A DNA stretch of 64,000 bases, taken from contig CM055316.2 in the NCBI GenBank assembly GCA_029255685.2, forward strand, positions 69,579,237 through 69,643,236, given 5' to 3'. Shown here one piece after another: positions 1-11,793 of the stretch. The notes under the pieces were generated by a model. The model had not been told where the DNA came from and did not search any database. It saw only the letters and a list, made by a program, of their open reading frames with translations. Made by a program: the position numbers and the translations under genes. The stretch is from Silene conica. Lineage: Eukaryota > Streptophyta > Magnoliopsida > Caryophyllales > Caryophyllaceae. Positions within the stretch are counted from its first letter, which is position 1; every line of letters begins with the position of its first letter.

Positions 1-315
1 CATCATCGGTCAGCCTCAAGTATCAGGAAGTGAGCGGCTAAACGCACCCTATCCTCCCTAACAACTAAGTACATGGAGAAGCTCCTCTCCATCTCTGAAC
101 CATTCCGATAATGCAACTGGATCCACTTCCCCACCGTAAGTCTTAGCATGGCTCCTCGACATCTGAGTGGCAATCCAGGAGAAGCCACCAGGCCTACTAG
201 CATCGTTACCATGCGGAGGAGGAGGAGGAACAGCTTCAGCTTGAACCCTTTGGTTCTCAAGGACTTGCAGAAGTGCTTGCATTATAGTATTCTCCACGGC
301 ATAAGTTCTCACCAT
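1..315 (-). pseudogene. Partial Ty3/gypsy gag (outer element)
   Basis: This is the beginning of a retroelement Gag (capsid precursor, which packages element RNA in cytoplasmic particles), cut off by the window start. On the minus strand the ATG at 315-313 opens a frame with a proline run near residue 30 and the gag-domain motif DPVALSEWF. Around position 70 the frame breaks: the continuation (REDRVRLAAHFL, typical of plant gypsy gags) lies in another frame, so a small indel is likely. It lies 154 bp downstream, on the minus strand, of the primer binding site at 469-480 and of the LTR starting at 483, as expected for the 5' end of a minus-strand element. The tRNA-iMet primer, the long LTR and this gag type point to a chromovirus of the Tekay/Del kind, but that lineage call is inference. 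Confidence 0.72.
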
Positions 316-468
316 CCTTCAAAAGAGAAACCTTGGGTTAACTTAGCATATAGCATTCACAGACAGACTACAATACTCAAGTCCCTAGACTACCCCATCT
401 CTCATTCATTATTTGATTATTGGTCAAGTTAAGTTTGGGGATTACATGCGTGCGTCGGGAGCGATAAT

Positions 469-480
469 GCTCTGATACCA
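469..480 (-). promoter_or_regulatory. Primer binding site, tRNA-iMet type
   Basis: On the minus strand this reads TGGTATCAGAGC, the complement of the 3' end of plant initiator methionine tRNA. It lies two bases from the LTR edge at 483 (LTR end GGTATTACA on the minus strand). It fixes the orientation of the outer gypsy element. Confidence 0.88.
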
Positions 481-1019
481 ACTGTAATACCCCTCGCGGC
501 AGCGGAAAATAAAACATACAAAAGCATGCAAAATTTGCGCGGAATTAGAACTTTTAACATGCTTATCTAACATACGAGGTGAATTACGATAATCAAAATG
601 CGGAAGAAATAAACATAGATAAGTAATTAAGTTATATACAGATGTCCACAGCCCGGGATAGCATATCCCACAGGCAACCAAAACTGAAATGTAAAACTAG
701 AGTCTAGCTAACGAAATAGGGTAAGTCAATCGATGAAGGATCATCGCTCGCTAGCCTCAACATAACCCCCTACATCAGCCCTCATGTACCTACATACATA
801 CAACATGTGCGCCACAGTCAGTGGGGAGTGACTAGAGTGCTCCTAGCCACCTATTGTCATTAACACGTACAGAAGTATACACATCAACCTGCTCCTACAC
901 AAACACAGATTATGAAAAGCATTTACATATATCATCATGAGAGAACTCTAGATAACTAAGTATCATACATTCATAAACACAAACTAAGGCATGCTCAACA
1001 TCCAATTACATCAACAAGA

Positions 1020-1165
1020 GATAGGTCACCCAGTGACTCGACTCTAACAGATATAGGTCAACCAAGTGACTCTACAAACAAGAGCTAGGACAACCAAGTG
1101 ACTCGACTCCAACTAGATTGGTCAACAATTGACTCGACTAGACTACTATGAGCAGGCTGACAATC
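1020..1165. repeat. Degenerate short tandem repeat in the outer LTR
   Basis: About four diverged copies of a 35-45 bp unit built around GGTCAACCAAGTGACTCGAC follow one another. They show no coding potential and lie inside the long LTR. Confidence 0.5.
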
Positions 1166-2262
1166 GACTCGTCTATACACTACGACATCCCCAATCTCAG
1201 ACTACACAACCCCCTGGTAGGACGAAATGACTGTCCTAGTCTAAACCTGGCCAGACTCTCGGAGCGCAAACAGATTACGATCCCCGATTCAACAAGTGCA
1301 CAAGGCACCCCCAAGACCCGAACTAGCTAGGAAAGATATTTGCCCTAAGGCGGGCAGACAATCTAAGACCTGGCCGTAAGGACCAAGCCACTACGGCCAA
1401 CCAGCTACACAATGCAATCAGGTGAGAACTCGAGTAATATAACAGCGCACAACAGGTTTACACAAATCACAGAATGTCATCTCAAAGATGTACAATAACT
1501 CAAACTCGAATGACAATCATTATATATATATATTTCATCTTTAAAAATCCAATCAACACTTAGCCGGCTTCGAAAACTAATTTGAGGCGAGAGCCGGTTT
1601 CCTTTCCGGTTGCCCGACCGGGGGGTGTTTCTCCTCAAATCCATTTTTGAACCCAATATAAGTGCCGCCAAATTTTTGGGACTTCAAACAAACATACAAT
1701 TCATATTATATACCGTATATTCTTTACGGAAATCATTACGTATATAAAATAACAAAAGAATCGTAAATTAAATATATAGTTCATTCGAAAAAAGAGAAAC
1801 AAGAACTAATTTAACATTTCATATTATATCCTCATATTTTCCATATAAAATTAACATGTGAGAAATTAATATAACAAGTCGTATTTTAATTATTCGGGAA
1901 ACCGATTAACTAATTAATCATTTAGACATGCTTCTTCAAATAAAACCGTAACCCATTACTAATTCGTAACGATTTCTAACGTATTATATTTAAACGTAAA
2001 CAAGCTAGCAAGCACGTACATAAACTAATTAATTCAAGCAGGCTAGCAAACACGTACGTAAAATAATAATAAAATACTAAAAACATGACTAAACAGCAGT
2101 AATAAGTAAAGCAACGTGAAACAACGTAGTAGCGAGAAACAATTGCAGCATTGATTACTCACTAGCTAACAACTACTCCCTATATTCTTTTTATATCACC
2201 CCATTTCTTTATACACGTTTGCCAATACTCATTTTGTTTCGATTATATCTTTAGCTACATAC

Positions 2263-2895
2263 TGTTATGCCCTAAAATTACCATTTTGTAGGCTAACACG
2301 TGGCACTACATGATTGGAAGGAGAGTACACATTGGATACCAAAGTCAATGGGATAAAGGAAGTAGGAAGTCAACATAAGAGGAAGATTGTAGAGGAAGGA
2401 AAAGGACGGCCCAAACGAGGAAGAAGAAAGGGTTAAAAAGGGAGAGGCTCGAGATTACCTCAAATGGCCACACACTAGGCCTCCGTCAGAAAAAGCAAGC
2501 AGGAAGAAGGCACCCAAAATGGGTAAAAGAGAGAGAAAAGACCCGTTGGATTGGACTCTAATCCAACGGTCCATAGCATTAAGCTTTTATATATATGCAA
2601 ACATTGTACATGTAATTTTCCATTCATTACACACCTAGTATACACAAAACACTAAAAAACCCTAAGAAATACTTGTAATCGCATACATTTCCTGAAGGAT
2701 AATTCTAGTAGAAATTGGAGGAAACATCCCTCCCGCAGTTTTTCCCTAAGGGATTTCTGCGTCATCAATCTTTGTCTTTTCCATACTTCTTCTCTTTACA
2801 TTGCTTGGTACTTAATTAATCCACTAAATCATATTCTCGGTTTGAATTCACTATAACCTCACAAAAACTACCTTAGGTAAATTTTGACCTAAACA
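2263..2895 (+). repeat. 5' LTR of Tat element
   Basis: It starts TGTTATGCCC and ends CCTAAACA. It is the same length as the 3' copy, with about six substitutions between them. A TATATATA stretch near 2589 and the following transcribed-looking segment would fit the U3/R boundary. Confidence 0.9.
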
Positions 2896-2898
2896 TTT

Positions 2899-2916
2899 TG
2901 GCGCCCACCGTGGGGC
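2899..2916 (+). promoter_or_regulatory. Primer binding site of Tat element
   Basis: TGGCGCCCACCGTGGGGC lies three bases after the 5' LTR. The TGGCGCC start is the usual form of plant gypsy primer sites. It looks closest to a tRNA-Lys-type primer, but the tRNA cannot be confirmed by eye. Confidence 0.75.
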
Positions 2917-2975
2917 TGTAGTGATTATTCAACCCAAAAGCGTAAAACCCTAAAATCCCTCAGAAATCTCTCAAA

Positions 2976-4529
2976 ATGACAAACCCAACCTCTCAAACAA
3001 CCTCACAACCCATCCCAGTGGTAACAGGAACTTCTCCCATCCCCGTGGAGGCTCAGGAAATTCCGACTCCGGCAGTGACCGCTCCCCTTGTTGTCAGCAC
3101 TCCCCAGACGCAGTCAGGCGTCACCAGCGGCGGCGCAGCAACCAGCTCAGGCTCAGCAGACACTCCCACCCCAGCCATGTGGAAGACGATGATGGAAGGA
3201 ATCTTTGCCCTCCACCAAGCAGTCGACGGCTTGAAGAAGGACAACCAGGAGCTCAGAAAGTTAGCCACGGCTCAGAACCAACCTCCACGCGTCGGTGGAA
3301 ATCCGGGCACAGAAGCAGGAGTCCCAAGGCCTCCAGGGAGCAGAAGCGAGGCCAGAACCATTCCCAACGAGATAGTCACCAGGCTGGACCTCACAGGGCT
3401 AGCTCCTCCAGGAAGAATCACTCCGACAGGATTGGGCTACCTTTCCATCAACCTAGATTCACCGCCACCGCAAACGGGGGCCCCAGGTAACGAACCTGTA
3501 AGGTTACCCACTAGCACTAACCAACATGGTAATGCAGGACCTTTTTTCACCACAACCTCAGTCTGGACGCAAGGAGATGGATCGTCGGCAAGGCAACCCC
3601 TTCCGCTGGGGGCTGGCTCATCAGGATACCCCGCTCAACAGACGCCATCAATAGTACACACTGTACCGATGGGTCATCAGACGCTCGGTCAGCCCACGGT
3701 CAGTCAGACCCCAGGAGCACCAGGGTATGCACCTCTCACTCATACTACCCCTTGGAATTTTGCTAACCCTCTTGCAGGACCGAACCCATGGGAACACCAG
3801 TACAAAGAGCTGTGGGACCTAGTCAGCCGCATACCAGGAATGCCAAGGCCCCTGGAGAAAGCGGCCCCAGACAGCTACGCGGACTCGCCATTCACCCACA
3901 ACATCGTCTCGGTGGATGTGCCTAAGGGATTCACTCCCCCAAACATGACCAGCTATGATGGAACAGCCGATCCGATAGACCACATCAATCAATACAAGCA
4001 GAAAATGATGGTGATCACGGCCTCGGGCTCCCTGAAGGAGGCGTGTATGTGTAAAGGATTCGGGTCCACTCTCTCAGGAGCCGCCCTCCAATGGTTCGTC
4101 ACTCTACCCAACTCCAGCATATCCAGCTTTGCAGACCTGGTGAACGCGTTCAACCAGCAGTTCGCCAGTAGTAGGCGGCCAGAAAAGCAGAGCAGCGATC
4201 TCTACGAGATCCAGCAAGGTGATGGAGAATCCACCAGAGACTACCTGGCCAGATTCAACAAGGAGATGGTGTCCATACCCCATTGCGAGGAGAAGGCTGC
4301 CATCCACGCCTTTCGCTGGGGGCTACCACAGGCCTCCGACCTATACAAAGAACTAACCAAATGGCCATGCACGGCTTACGCTCAGGTGCAGCAAAAGGCG
4401 TTGGACGCCATCCGACTGGAAGAGGACGCGGGACCTAGGAGGATCAGTTGTGGCTCTGCCTCCACCAGCAGGAAGGCACCAGCAGCGGACAGGCAGGAGA
4501 GATCGAAGCCCTACCTGGCGAATAGGTAG
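2976..4529 (+). CDS. Gag of Tat element
   Basis: This 517-codon frame encodes the capsid-type Gag protein. The first 290 residues are rich in Pro, Thr, Ser and Gly and look disordered. A retrotransposon gag domain follows from about residue 325 (MTSYDGTADPIDHINQYK) to about 480, with the typical tracts FRWGLP and LARFNKEM. The start was chosen as the first ATG after the primer site; it follows a short leader of 59 bases. The frame ends at a TAG at 4527-4529, before any zinc knuckle or protease. In many Tat elements gag and pol are read as one frame, so this stop may be a lesion, but a genuine gag terminator cannot be excluded. Confidence 0.82.
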   Translation: MTNPTSQTTSQPIPVVTGTSPIPVEAQEIPTPAVTAPLVVSTPQTQSGVTSGGAATSSGSADTPTPAMWKTMMEGIFALHQAVDGLKKDNQELRKLATAQNQPPRVGGNPGTEAGVPRPPGSRSEARTIPNEIVTRLDLTGLAPPGRITPTGLGYLSINLDSPPPQTGAPGNEPVRLPTSTNQHGNAGPFFTTTSVWTQGDGSSARQPLPLGAGSSGYPAQQTPSIVHTVPMGHQTLGQPTVSQTPGAPGYAPLTHTTPWNFANPLAGPNPWEHQYKELWDLVSRIPGMPRPLEKAAPDSYADSPFTHNIVSVDVPKGFTPPNMTSYDGTADPIDHINQYKQKMMVITASGSLKEACMCKGFGSTLSGAALQWFVTLPNSSISSFADLVNAFNQQFASSRRPEKQSSDLYEIQQGDGESTRDYLARFNKEMVSIPHCEEKAAIHAFRWGLPQASDLYKELTKWPCTAYAQVQQKALDAIRLEEDAGPRRISCGSASTSRKAPAADRQERSKPYLANR

Positions 4530-4557
4530 GTAGCACCCTCTAGCCCTCCCCTCTGCA

Positions 4558-5182
4558 CTAGAACTATTAACGTGATAACAGGGGGCTCGGAGCTGTGCGG
4601 ACTCACCTATTCCGCAGCCAAGAGGCACGCTACCCGGGTTAAAGGAGACAAGCCAGAATCCTCGTGCAGGATCAGCGCCCAAGATCTACCAATCGTCAGC
4701 TTCGATGAGCGGATGTAGAAGAAGGTGCTGAGTACCATGATGACGTCCTGATCATCACCCTATCCATAGGGAATTCCAGGGTGAAGAAGATCCTGGTAGA
4801 CACGGGAAGCTCAGTCAATATCATTATGTTGGAAACGCTGAAGAGCATGGGATTTGGGGAGGCAGACCTAACCAAAAAGGCGGTCCCACTGGTGGGATTC
4901 AGCGGAGAAACGAAACATTCACTCGGAGAAATCATGATCCCGACCTACGCCGGAGGAATCAACAAGCAGGTGAGGTACCTGGTGATCGACGGTCCCTCCA
5001 CCTACAACGTCATCCTGGGCAGGCCGTGGATACATGATATGAAAGCCATTCCGTCCTCATACCACCAGTGCCTCAAGTTCCCTACACCGTGGGGAGTCCA
5101 GACCATAAAAGGAAACCAGGAAGAAGCAAGGAGCTGTTACAAGGTGGCGCTCAAACCCACAGCCACTCCTCCTCCAGCATAG
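4558..5182 (+). pseudogene. Aspartic protease region of Tat pol
   Basis: The protease cleaves the Gag-Pol precursor. The active-site motif [13 protein letters not shown] is encoded near 4787-4825 and the second conserved block [11 protein letters not shown] near 5010. Upstream, protease-leader sequence (CGLTYSAAKRHATRVKG, from about 4597) runs in a different frame, with a shift around 4716, so the frame is broken. The downstream frame ends at a TAG (5180-5182), yet the same frame reopens straight into the RT domain. That stop therefore looks like a point lesion rather than a gene end. Confidence 0.75.
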
Positions 5183-6795
5183 CAATCACAGGCAAGGCAG
5201 GTCAGGGGAACCTATGAAGAGCCTCCCCAAGTAGAGGTAGAGGAAATTCCCCTAGACCCGCTGCACTCAGAGAGGAAGGTACTGGTGGGAGCAGAGTGTA
5301 CAGGTACCGTTCGCTCAGAACTGCTAAATTTGTTAAAAGCTAACATTGACTGCTTTGCGTGGTCCCACGAAGACATGGTGGGGATAGACCCAAACATAAT
5401 TTCGCACAGGTTGAGTGTAAGCCCCGGCTACAAGCCGGTTCAACAAAAGAGAAGAAAATTTGCCGCGGAGAGAAACCAGGTGATAAACCAGGAGGTGGAC
5501 GACCTCCTGGCCGCAGGGAAGATCAGAGAAGTAACATACCCAGAATGGCTATCCAACGTGGTGGTAGTCCCCAAAAAGAACGGGAAGTGGAGGGTATGTG
5601 TAGACTTCACCGACCTCAACAAGGCATGCCCTAAAGATCCATTCCCTCTGCCACACATAGATGCAATGGTGGACGCAACAGCAGGCCACGAGATGCTCAC
5701 ATTCCTGGACGCCTGGAGCGGATACAACCAGATCAAAATGCATCCGGAGGACCAGGAAAAAACGGCATTCAGGTCTGAAAGAGGTATCTACTGCTATAAC
5801 GTTATGCCGTTCGGTTTAAAAAATGCAGGATCCACATATCAGAGGCTGGTGAACATGATGTTCAAAGATCAGATTGGAAAAACCATGGAAGTCTACATAG
5901 ACGACATGGTTGTCAAGTCCAAAGCAGCCAGCCAACACACCCAGCACCTGGAAGAAACCTTCAGCATCTTGAGGAAGTACCAAATGAAACTGAATCCCTC
6001 CAAATGCACGTTCGGAGTCTCCAGTGGGAAGTTCCTGGGGTACATGGTCACGCAAAGGGGAATTGAGGCAAGTAGCGAGCAGATCAAAGCGCTCCTGCAA
6101 CTGGAATCCCCCCAAAAGCCAAAAGACGTGCAGAAGCTGACTGGCAGGGTAGCAGCCCTGAATAGGTTTATCTCCAGGTCCTCCGACAGATGCCGACTGT
6201 TTTATGACATACTACGAAAAAGCAAGAGATTTGAGTGGACGGAAGAGCACGAAAAGGCGTTCACAGAACTGAAGAAGTACCTCAGCACCCCACCGCTCCT
6301 GTCCAAACCGGAGCAGGGGGAGCCATTATACTTATACCTGTCAGTAACCGAGGTGGCGGTAAGCGCAGTGCTGGTACGGGAACACGAAGGAACCCAGCAT
6401 CCAGTCTACTACATCAGTAAGTCTCTGCTACCTGCAGAGACCAGGTACACTGCTCCTGAAAAACTCGTTCTTGCTTTAGTTACAGTCTCGTACAAACTGA
6501 GACCTTACTTTGAGTCTCACTCCATATCAGTCTTGACTAGCTACCCCCTAAGACCCATATTGAGTAAACCAGAACTTTCTGGAAGAATGTCCAAATGGTC
6601 AGTCCACCTGAGTGGCTATGACCTGAAATTTGAAACAAGGACCGCGATAAAATCGCAAGCCCTTGCAGACTTTGTCTCTGATTTTTGTCCAGGAATGGAA
6701 AAGGAAGCAGCCAAAGAAATCCTACCCCCAGAAATGGACTCTGAGGAGAACTGCTGGACGCTGCATGTAGATGGAGCCTCTAACAGTCGAGGAAC
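5183..6795 (+). pseudogene. RT, RNase H and truncated second RNase H of Tat pol
   Basis: This is the polymerase part of pol, which copies element RNA into DNA. It is open from 5183 in the same frame as the protease, and an internal ATG lies at 5285. The RT carries KWRVCVDFTDLNKACPKD, the LPHIDAMVDA tract and the catalytic YIDDMVV (near 5895). The connection and first RNase H follow (YYISKSLLPAETRYT near 6410). After a linker the second RNase H begins (LHVDGASNSRGTG, 6762-6799), and at that point the sequence switches into the LTR of another element. The rest of the second RNase H and all of integrase are absent from the window, so this pol is dead. Confidence 0.9.
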
Positions 6796-7799
6796 TGGTG
6801 ATCGCACGAACCACCTACCAAGACACTTACCCAGAACCACCAGCCACCGACCAACCCAACCCCATCAACCACCTTCCCTCTCGTGGCCCCAGTCACGAGA
6901 AAACCCGAGTTAACCATATGTAAACTCTGTCATAACACATACTCTGTTTCACTCTACACACCCCTAACGAAACCCGCCAGAACGCCGCCATGAGACACGA
7001 CGAACCACCGGACTAACCACCACCCACAACCTCTAACTACCCTCTAACGAACTACCTTAACACTCATATAAAACATACCCAAAAACTTACTCAACTGACG
7101 CATAATTCGTACATGCCCACGAGACTCTTATTCTGAACCGACTAATTAACCACCACAATTGGTGGTCCTAGGTGGTTAACGGTGGGTCAGCTAAGGTCCG
7201 AAAAAGATCACCACACATCATAGATTACAATTATGCAAGAATCAGCAAGTGTAACATGTATTTACAATTGATAAACAGTGAGCCGAAATCGAATGGCAAA
7301 ATAGGAAAATAACGAACCAGTGATAAACGTACCTTCTTCTCTATGAATTCGGTCAGCCCTAAACCACCTTAACCCACCATCTAGGGCTTCCTTTCTAATC
7401 CTTGTAGTGGCGGCAGTAAGAGGAGGAACAATGGGATGTCGATTAGGTCAAAGAATAGGGTTAGGGGAATGGTTATGCGAGGCAGGAGAAGAGAGCGTCG
7501 GGTTGTGATTTTGTGATTTTAGGGTTTGTCGAGTTGTGGGTTTTTCGACTAGTGGGTTTAGGGTTTGGTATTTGTGATGGTTATCACTTCTAGGCCCAAC
7601 CGGTTACTACAACCCGATTTACTAACAACATACAAAATATAAAAGAAACACTTATTCGATAGTTTAATTGTCGAATACAAACATTCGAATACTCTCAAAA
7701 CGTTAACATAAATAATATAAAACAAATTCGGTGTATAACGTTCAAATCCCGCCAAAAATTACGAATTATAATTAAATGAACAAAATACGAGGTATTACA
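6796..7799 (-). repeat. Truncated 3' LTR of nested element
   Basis: It matches 13276-14289 nearly base for base, including the terminal GGTATTACA (plus strand). About 1.49 kb of the LTR, equivalent to 11794-13275, is missing at the left edge. Confidence 0.88.
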
Positions 7800-8008
7800 G
7801 TCTTCCCCCCTTAAAATGAACTTCGTCCCGAAGTTCAACCACACACATATATCACCGTGCTTACAACCTATATCACATACTTATATAGGCCCGAAACCTA
7901 AAACACCATAATAAGACAATTAACATAAGTGAACTCATTATCACGAACTATGAAGCTGCGGGGTATTACAGTCTTCCCCCCTTAAAATGAACTTCGTCCC
8001 GAAGTTCA
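7800..8008 (-). repeat. Polypurine tract and LTR edge, present twice
   Basis: The 44-bp segment running from the LTR end through the polypurine tract into the next AACTTCGTCCCGAAGTTC occurs at 7791-7833 and again at 7964-8006. On the minus strand the tract reads AAGGGGGGAAGAC, directly before TGTAATACC. The inner copy has a slightly different LTR edge (TGTAATACCCC). It could be a relic of template switching or of an earlier LTR end. Confidence 0.75.
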
Positions 8009-11000
8009 CCATCCCATGGTTATCAACCTGGTTACTAGGCATGTAACAATTACAAAACAAGACACGACATAACATCTACCACCAATAAGATGCATAACAT
8101 AAGTAACAGGGCCATCAAGTATATTCAAACAATCATGACACACCAACTAGCCATGTCAGAGCAACTAGTCATATCGTAAGCTAATAAGATTTTACAATCC
8201 TATCCTCCTTAAAACATGGTTACGTCCCCGTAACCCCATAAACATTCTAACTCATTACTCCATCTTACTCATTACTTTACCTCATAAAATCTAACTCCAA
8301 GTAACCAAGTATCGCACTCATCGTCGCATCTAAGACCAAAGACAAGGGGTGAGTGAACTGGCGAAGTAAAACCGCAATTGAAACTTCCATCTCAATATCG
8401 ATCTCAAGTTCCGAATATAACTCAAGAACCAAGGTCACACTGGACCTTAACACAATGGGGCACAACGGCCTAATAACTCATAACTTAACACCAGTAACGA
8501 TTCTCATCTCAATTCCAATATCAATATTGTCAGTTATCCCTTTAAAGGATCTGATCAACACTTAGAGAACAAAACGCTAGTCTACTCACCCACGTGTCAA
8601 GGTCAAAGAATGCAACGACTCGATATAACACTGAACTGCAATCTCACTCTCAATACAAAACAGCCAGGGTCTTTGTTAACTCACGAGTAACCCTATCCCC
8701 CAGACTCAATCTCATCAGCTATTTAACATGTCATTATACGTACCTTTACCAATTCATCGACACGTTTGTATGTACACTTACAAATCCACAACTCATGAAA
8801 CAAGAACTTGTACACTGTACCAGACGAATCTAATACAGAACTATTATACCTAACACAAAATAATCATTTACCAAAATTTTACCCATCTCAGATCACAAGT
8901 CAACCCGTCGCACAACAAAAGAATTATTTTATGAATAGAAAATATTAACTAGCAAAATAGAATAACAGTTACTAATATTCAACTCAAATCAGTACTCAAA
9001 AGAGGCTCATATCAATTATCATATAACATATAACCTCGAACAACAATAAGGTATTACGATCGGTAGAATCGTGTTACGCAGTGAACAGAATCGGAATAGG
9101 TAACACTTACACACCCATGAAATTTCAACGCAAGCTAGCATTTACAACTACATAAATAATCAGGAAAACTCACAGTTCATAATTGACGATTTAAAACATT
9201 TCATGTTCATAAACATATTTTTGAAGCCAAACCATATTTAGGAAAAGACATAGCGCAAAATTATTTAACGTAATTAAACATGGAACATTGACATATGTCC
9301 CAAGACATACATAGCTCATAGACTCACAAGATCGTTAAACACCCCCCCAGATATCAATTAGTTAACAAAATCACTTAGGTACATTTCCCGTCCATTCATA
9401 TTACATCATTTATCATGGAGCTATTATTATATACGACTTGCAAAATAAGGGTTTTATACACTGCGCAGCAAATAACATTCAAGCAGGATTTCATCGACCC
9501 TAGCTACCGAATAGTCATATTGCAAACAATTACCATAATTATCAAATATCAAGCTTTATCACGGTTTACCACCTTTGAAAGTATTTTGAAACGTTTGAAA
9601 CATTGTGACAAATTAAAAGCACGAATCCAAAACAATTTTACAAGTTATAGGTTGAAACAATACTACACGGAGACATCCTGACCCTTATTTACTTAAACAT
9701 TTCTCATATAGTTCATGAATTATATAAAATTACCAATAACAGTAACCGAATTCACCTGACTAGTACTTCCATAAATCATATGTCAAATAATTAATAACTT
9801 ACACATCGTGATCAGATTCTAAATATAACAATATGCAATTCACTGTATGGTATAACCATATACTTGGAAAAGTTATACAGACTCTAATCACATGAACTAG
9901 ACAGTGATAAACCATCAATATCCGAAAGAACATCAACCAGATTCACATTAATCAAATATTCACAATTACGTATAACTATTAGATTACTCTATCATGCTGA
10001 CAAACTGACCAGTTAAATTCATTCTGTCACCTGACAAGACTCCACTCAGATAAACAAGCTTTTGACATAACATACAAGTAGCACATAGTTATATGAGGTC
10101 GTAAAATTGGTCATATAATTGAAACAAATCTATATTAAACTTGACGAAATAAGCAAGGTTACGCTATCATATAGTGAGGGTTCATACTCATACCATACGC
10201 CTATTATTCATGTTACTAATGCCATATCAGGATATCATGCGGTCAAATCACATAAATCACATTTGGTTAAACTTTTATATGAAACTTTTATTTCTCACGA
10301 TTTCAACAATTACGCAGCAACTTACCAAATCATAATTAAATAACAGCTTAGCTAACGTGCGAGCGATCATAGCTTTTAGAAAATATAAAGGACTAGCTAA
10401 TCATAGGAAAAGAATCGAATGCATATCGCAAGGAAATTATTTAATACCATTTCTATAACTCAATCGGTCTGGACAAGAACTTTACAGCAATTCAACAGAA
10501 AATTCGGCAGCTTGCAAAAATCACAATTAGATAACGACTCATTAAGATTTTACATGGCCTATCATCTTGAAAACGTAAACGCATATTCTGAACAGTAAAG
10601 GTGGAATTATGCATAAAAAATAATCAAGTTTTAAACGATTTCTTTTACACAAAGATGGGTCAAAACGGAACTGTGCAGCAACAATCCAACCACGGTCAAC
10701 TAGAAGATTTATGTCACTCAGAATATAACTCATATTAACATAAAACCAAAACATTGTAAAACCAACTTAGAAGGTTATCGTACATAAAATTGTCATGCTC
10801 ATATTTGGAACACATATAAAATGACATCCTACACAAACCAGGTAACATTCTGAAAATCGATTAAAACTTTGGGTTCCTTTGCAAATAAACACTACTACAT
10901 CCAAACCCAACATTTCTTGTTCTAAAACACGTTGACAATCATTTGAAGCAAAGACACCACTCTGTACCATGTTAACATTCATTCCTCATTTCAATTGTAG

Positions 11001-11778
11001 TTGTCATCTAAAACACAGTAAGGTTTCGAAACTGGAAATAGGGTCAACTAAATAGCTTGATAGTTATACATGTGTATCAAAATAAATTAATTTCTCCCAT
11101 TGCATCATCACAACTTATCCAAGTACGGAGACTTAACTAGAGACTACTATGTATCCCTTATTGATTACGAACTTCATAACAACTGTGAATGCATATAATA
11201 GCCATAAAATCTTAAGTACGGTATATGCAACACATAACTATATACGTTCATGGCTTAGGAAACACATTCCGCATATCACTAGACATGGATTACTAATCTA
11301 TATAAGTCTGATCATTCATGTTCATATACTAACAATATATTACATAGATACGATAGTCATTCAATTCCAGCTAATCGTATGAACACTTCAACTATCAAAA
11401 TCATATGATCACATCGCTCTAGCCATGGCTCAACAAATACAACTCCCAAACTCCGAAAATTTCATTTCAATCATCCATATCAATACACAGTTCATATTGC
11501 ACATATCCTTAATCAGAACTCACATATGACTTACCTCGTTCTTCTCCTGCAAGAACGTTAGCATAATATAACCAGGTCACTATATAGTCTACCCCACTCT
11601 TCAATTACTCTCTTTGGGTTCCCGAGACAACACAGAAAGGGCCCAGGTTTGGTGTGAGGGGGCCCCTAACTCATCCCGTTCCTTTTTGGGGCTCCTATCA
11701 GTGTCATCTCGGGGTTCATTTTATTTGACTCTTCCTACGTTCATTATTATTCATTTGGTTTAGGCCTGAGGACCGTTC
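8009..11778 (-). other. Non-coding internal region of nested element
   Basis: About 3.8 kb without a credible gene. It is AT-rich, and open frames are short (under 90 codons), without recognisable domains and scattered on both strands. The segment 11620-11760 near the primer site is more GC-rich and may be the packaging leader. Nothing else stands out. Confidence 0.6.
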
Positions 11779-11790
11779 GCTCTGATACCA
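11779..11790 (-). promoter_or_regulatory. Primer binding site of nested element
   Basis: On the minus strand this reads TGGTATCAGAGC (tRNA-iMet type), three bases after the LTR end. The LTR's last dinucleotide is degraded (TA instead of CA on the minus strand). Confidence 0.85.
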
Positions 11791-11793
11791 CTT

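Noticed and set aside
469..480. GCTCTGATACCA sites (also at 11779 and 25269) as parts of tRNA genes
   Set aside because: They are 12-base primer binding sites beside LTR edges; there is no cloverleaf around them.
8353..8565. Small open frames between 8009 and 11778
   Set aside because: Short, AT-rich, no domains, no consistent strand; expected by chance in the non-coding interior of the nested element.
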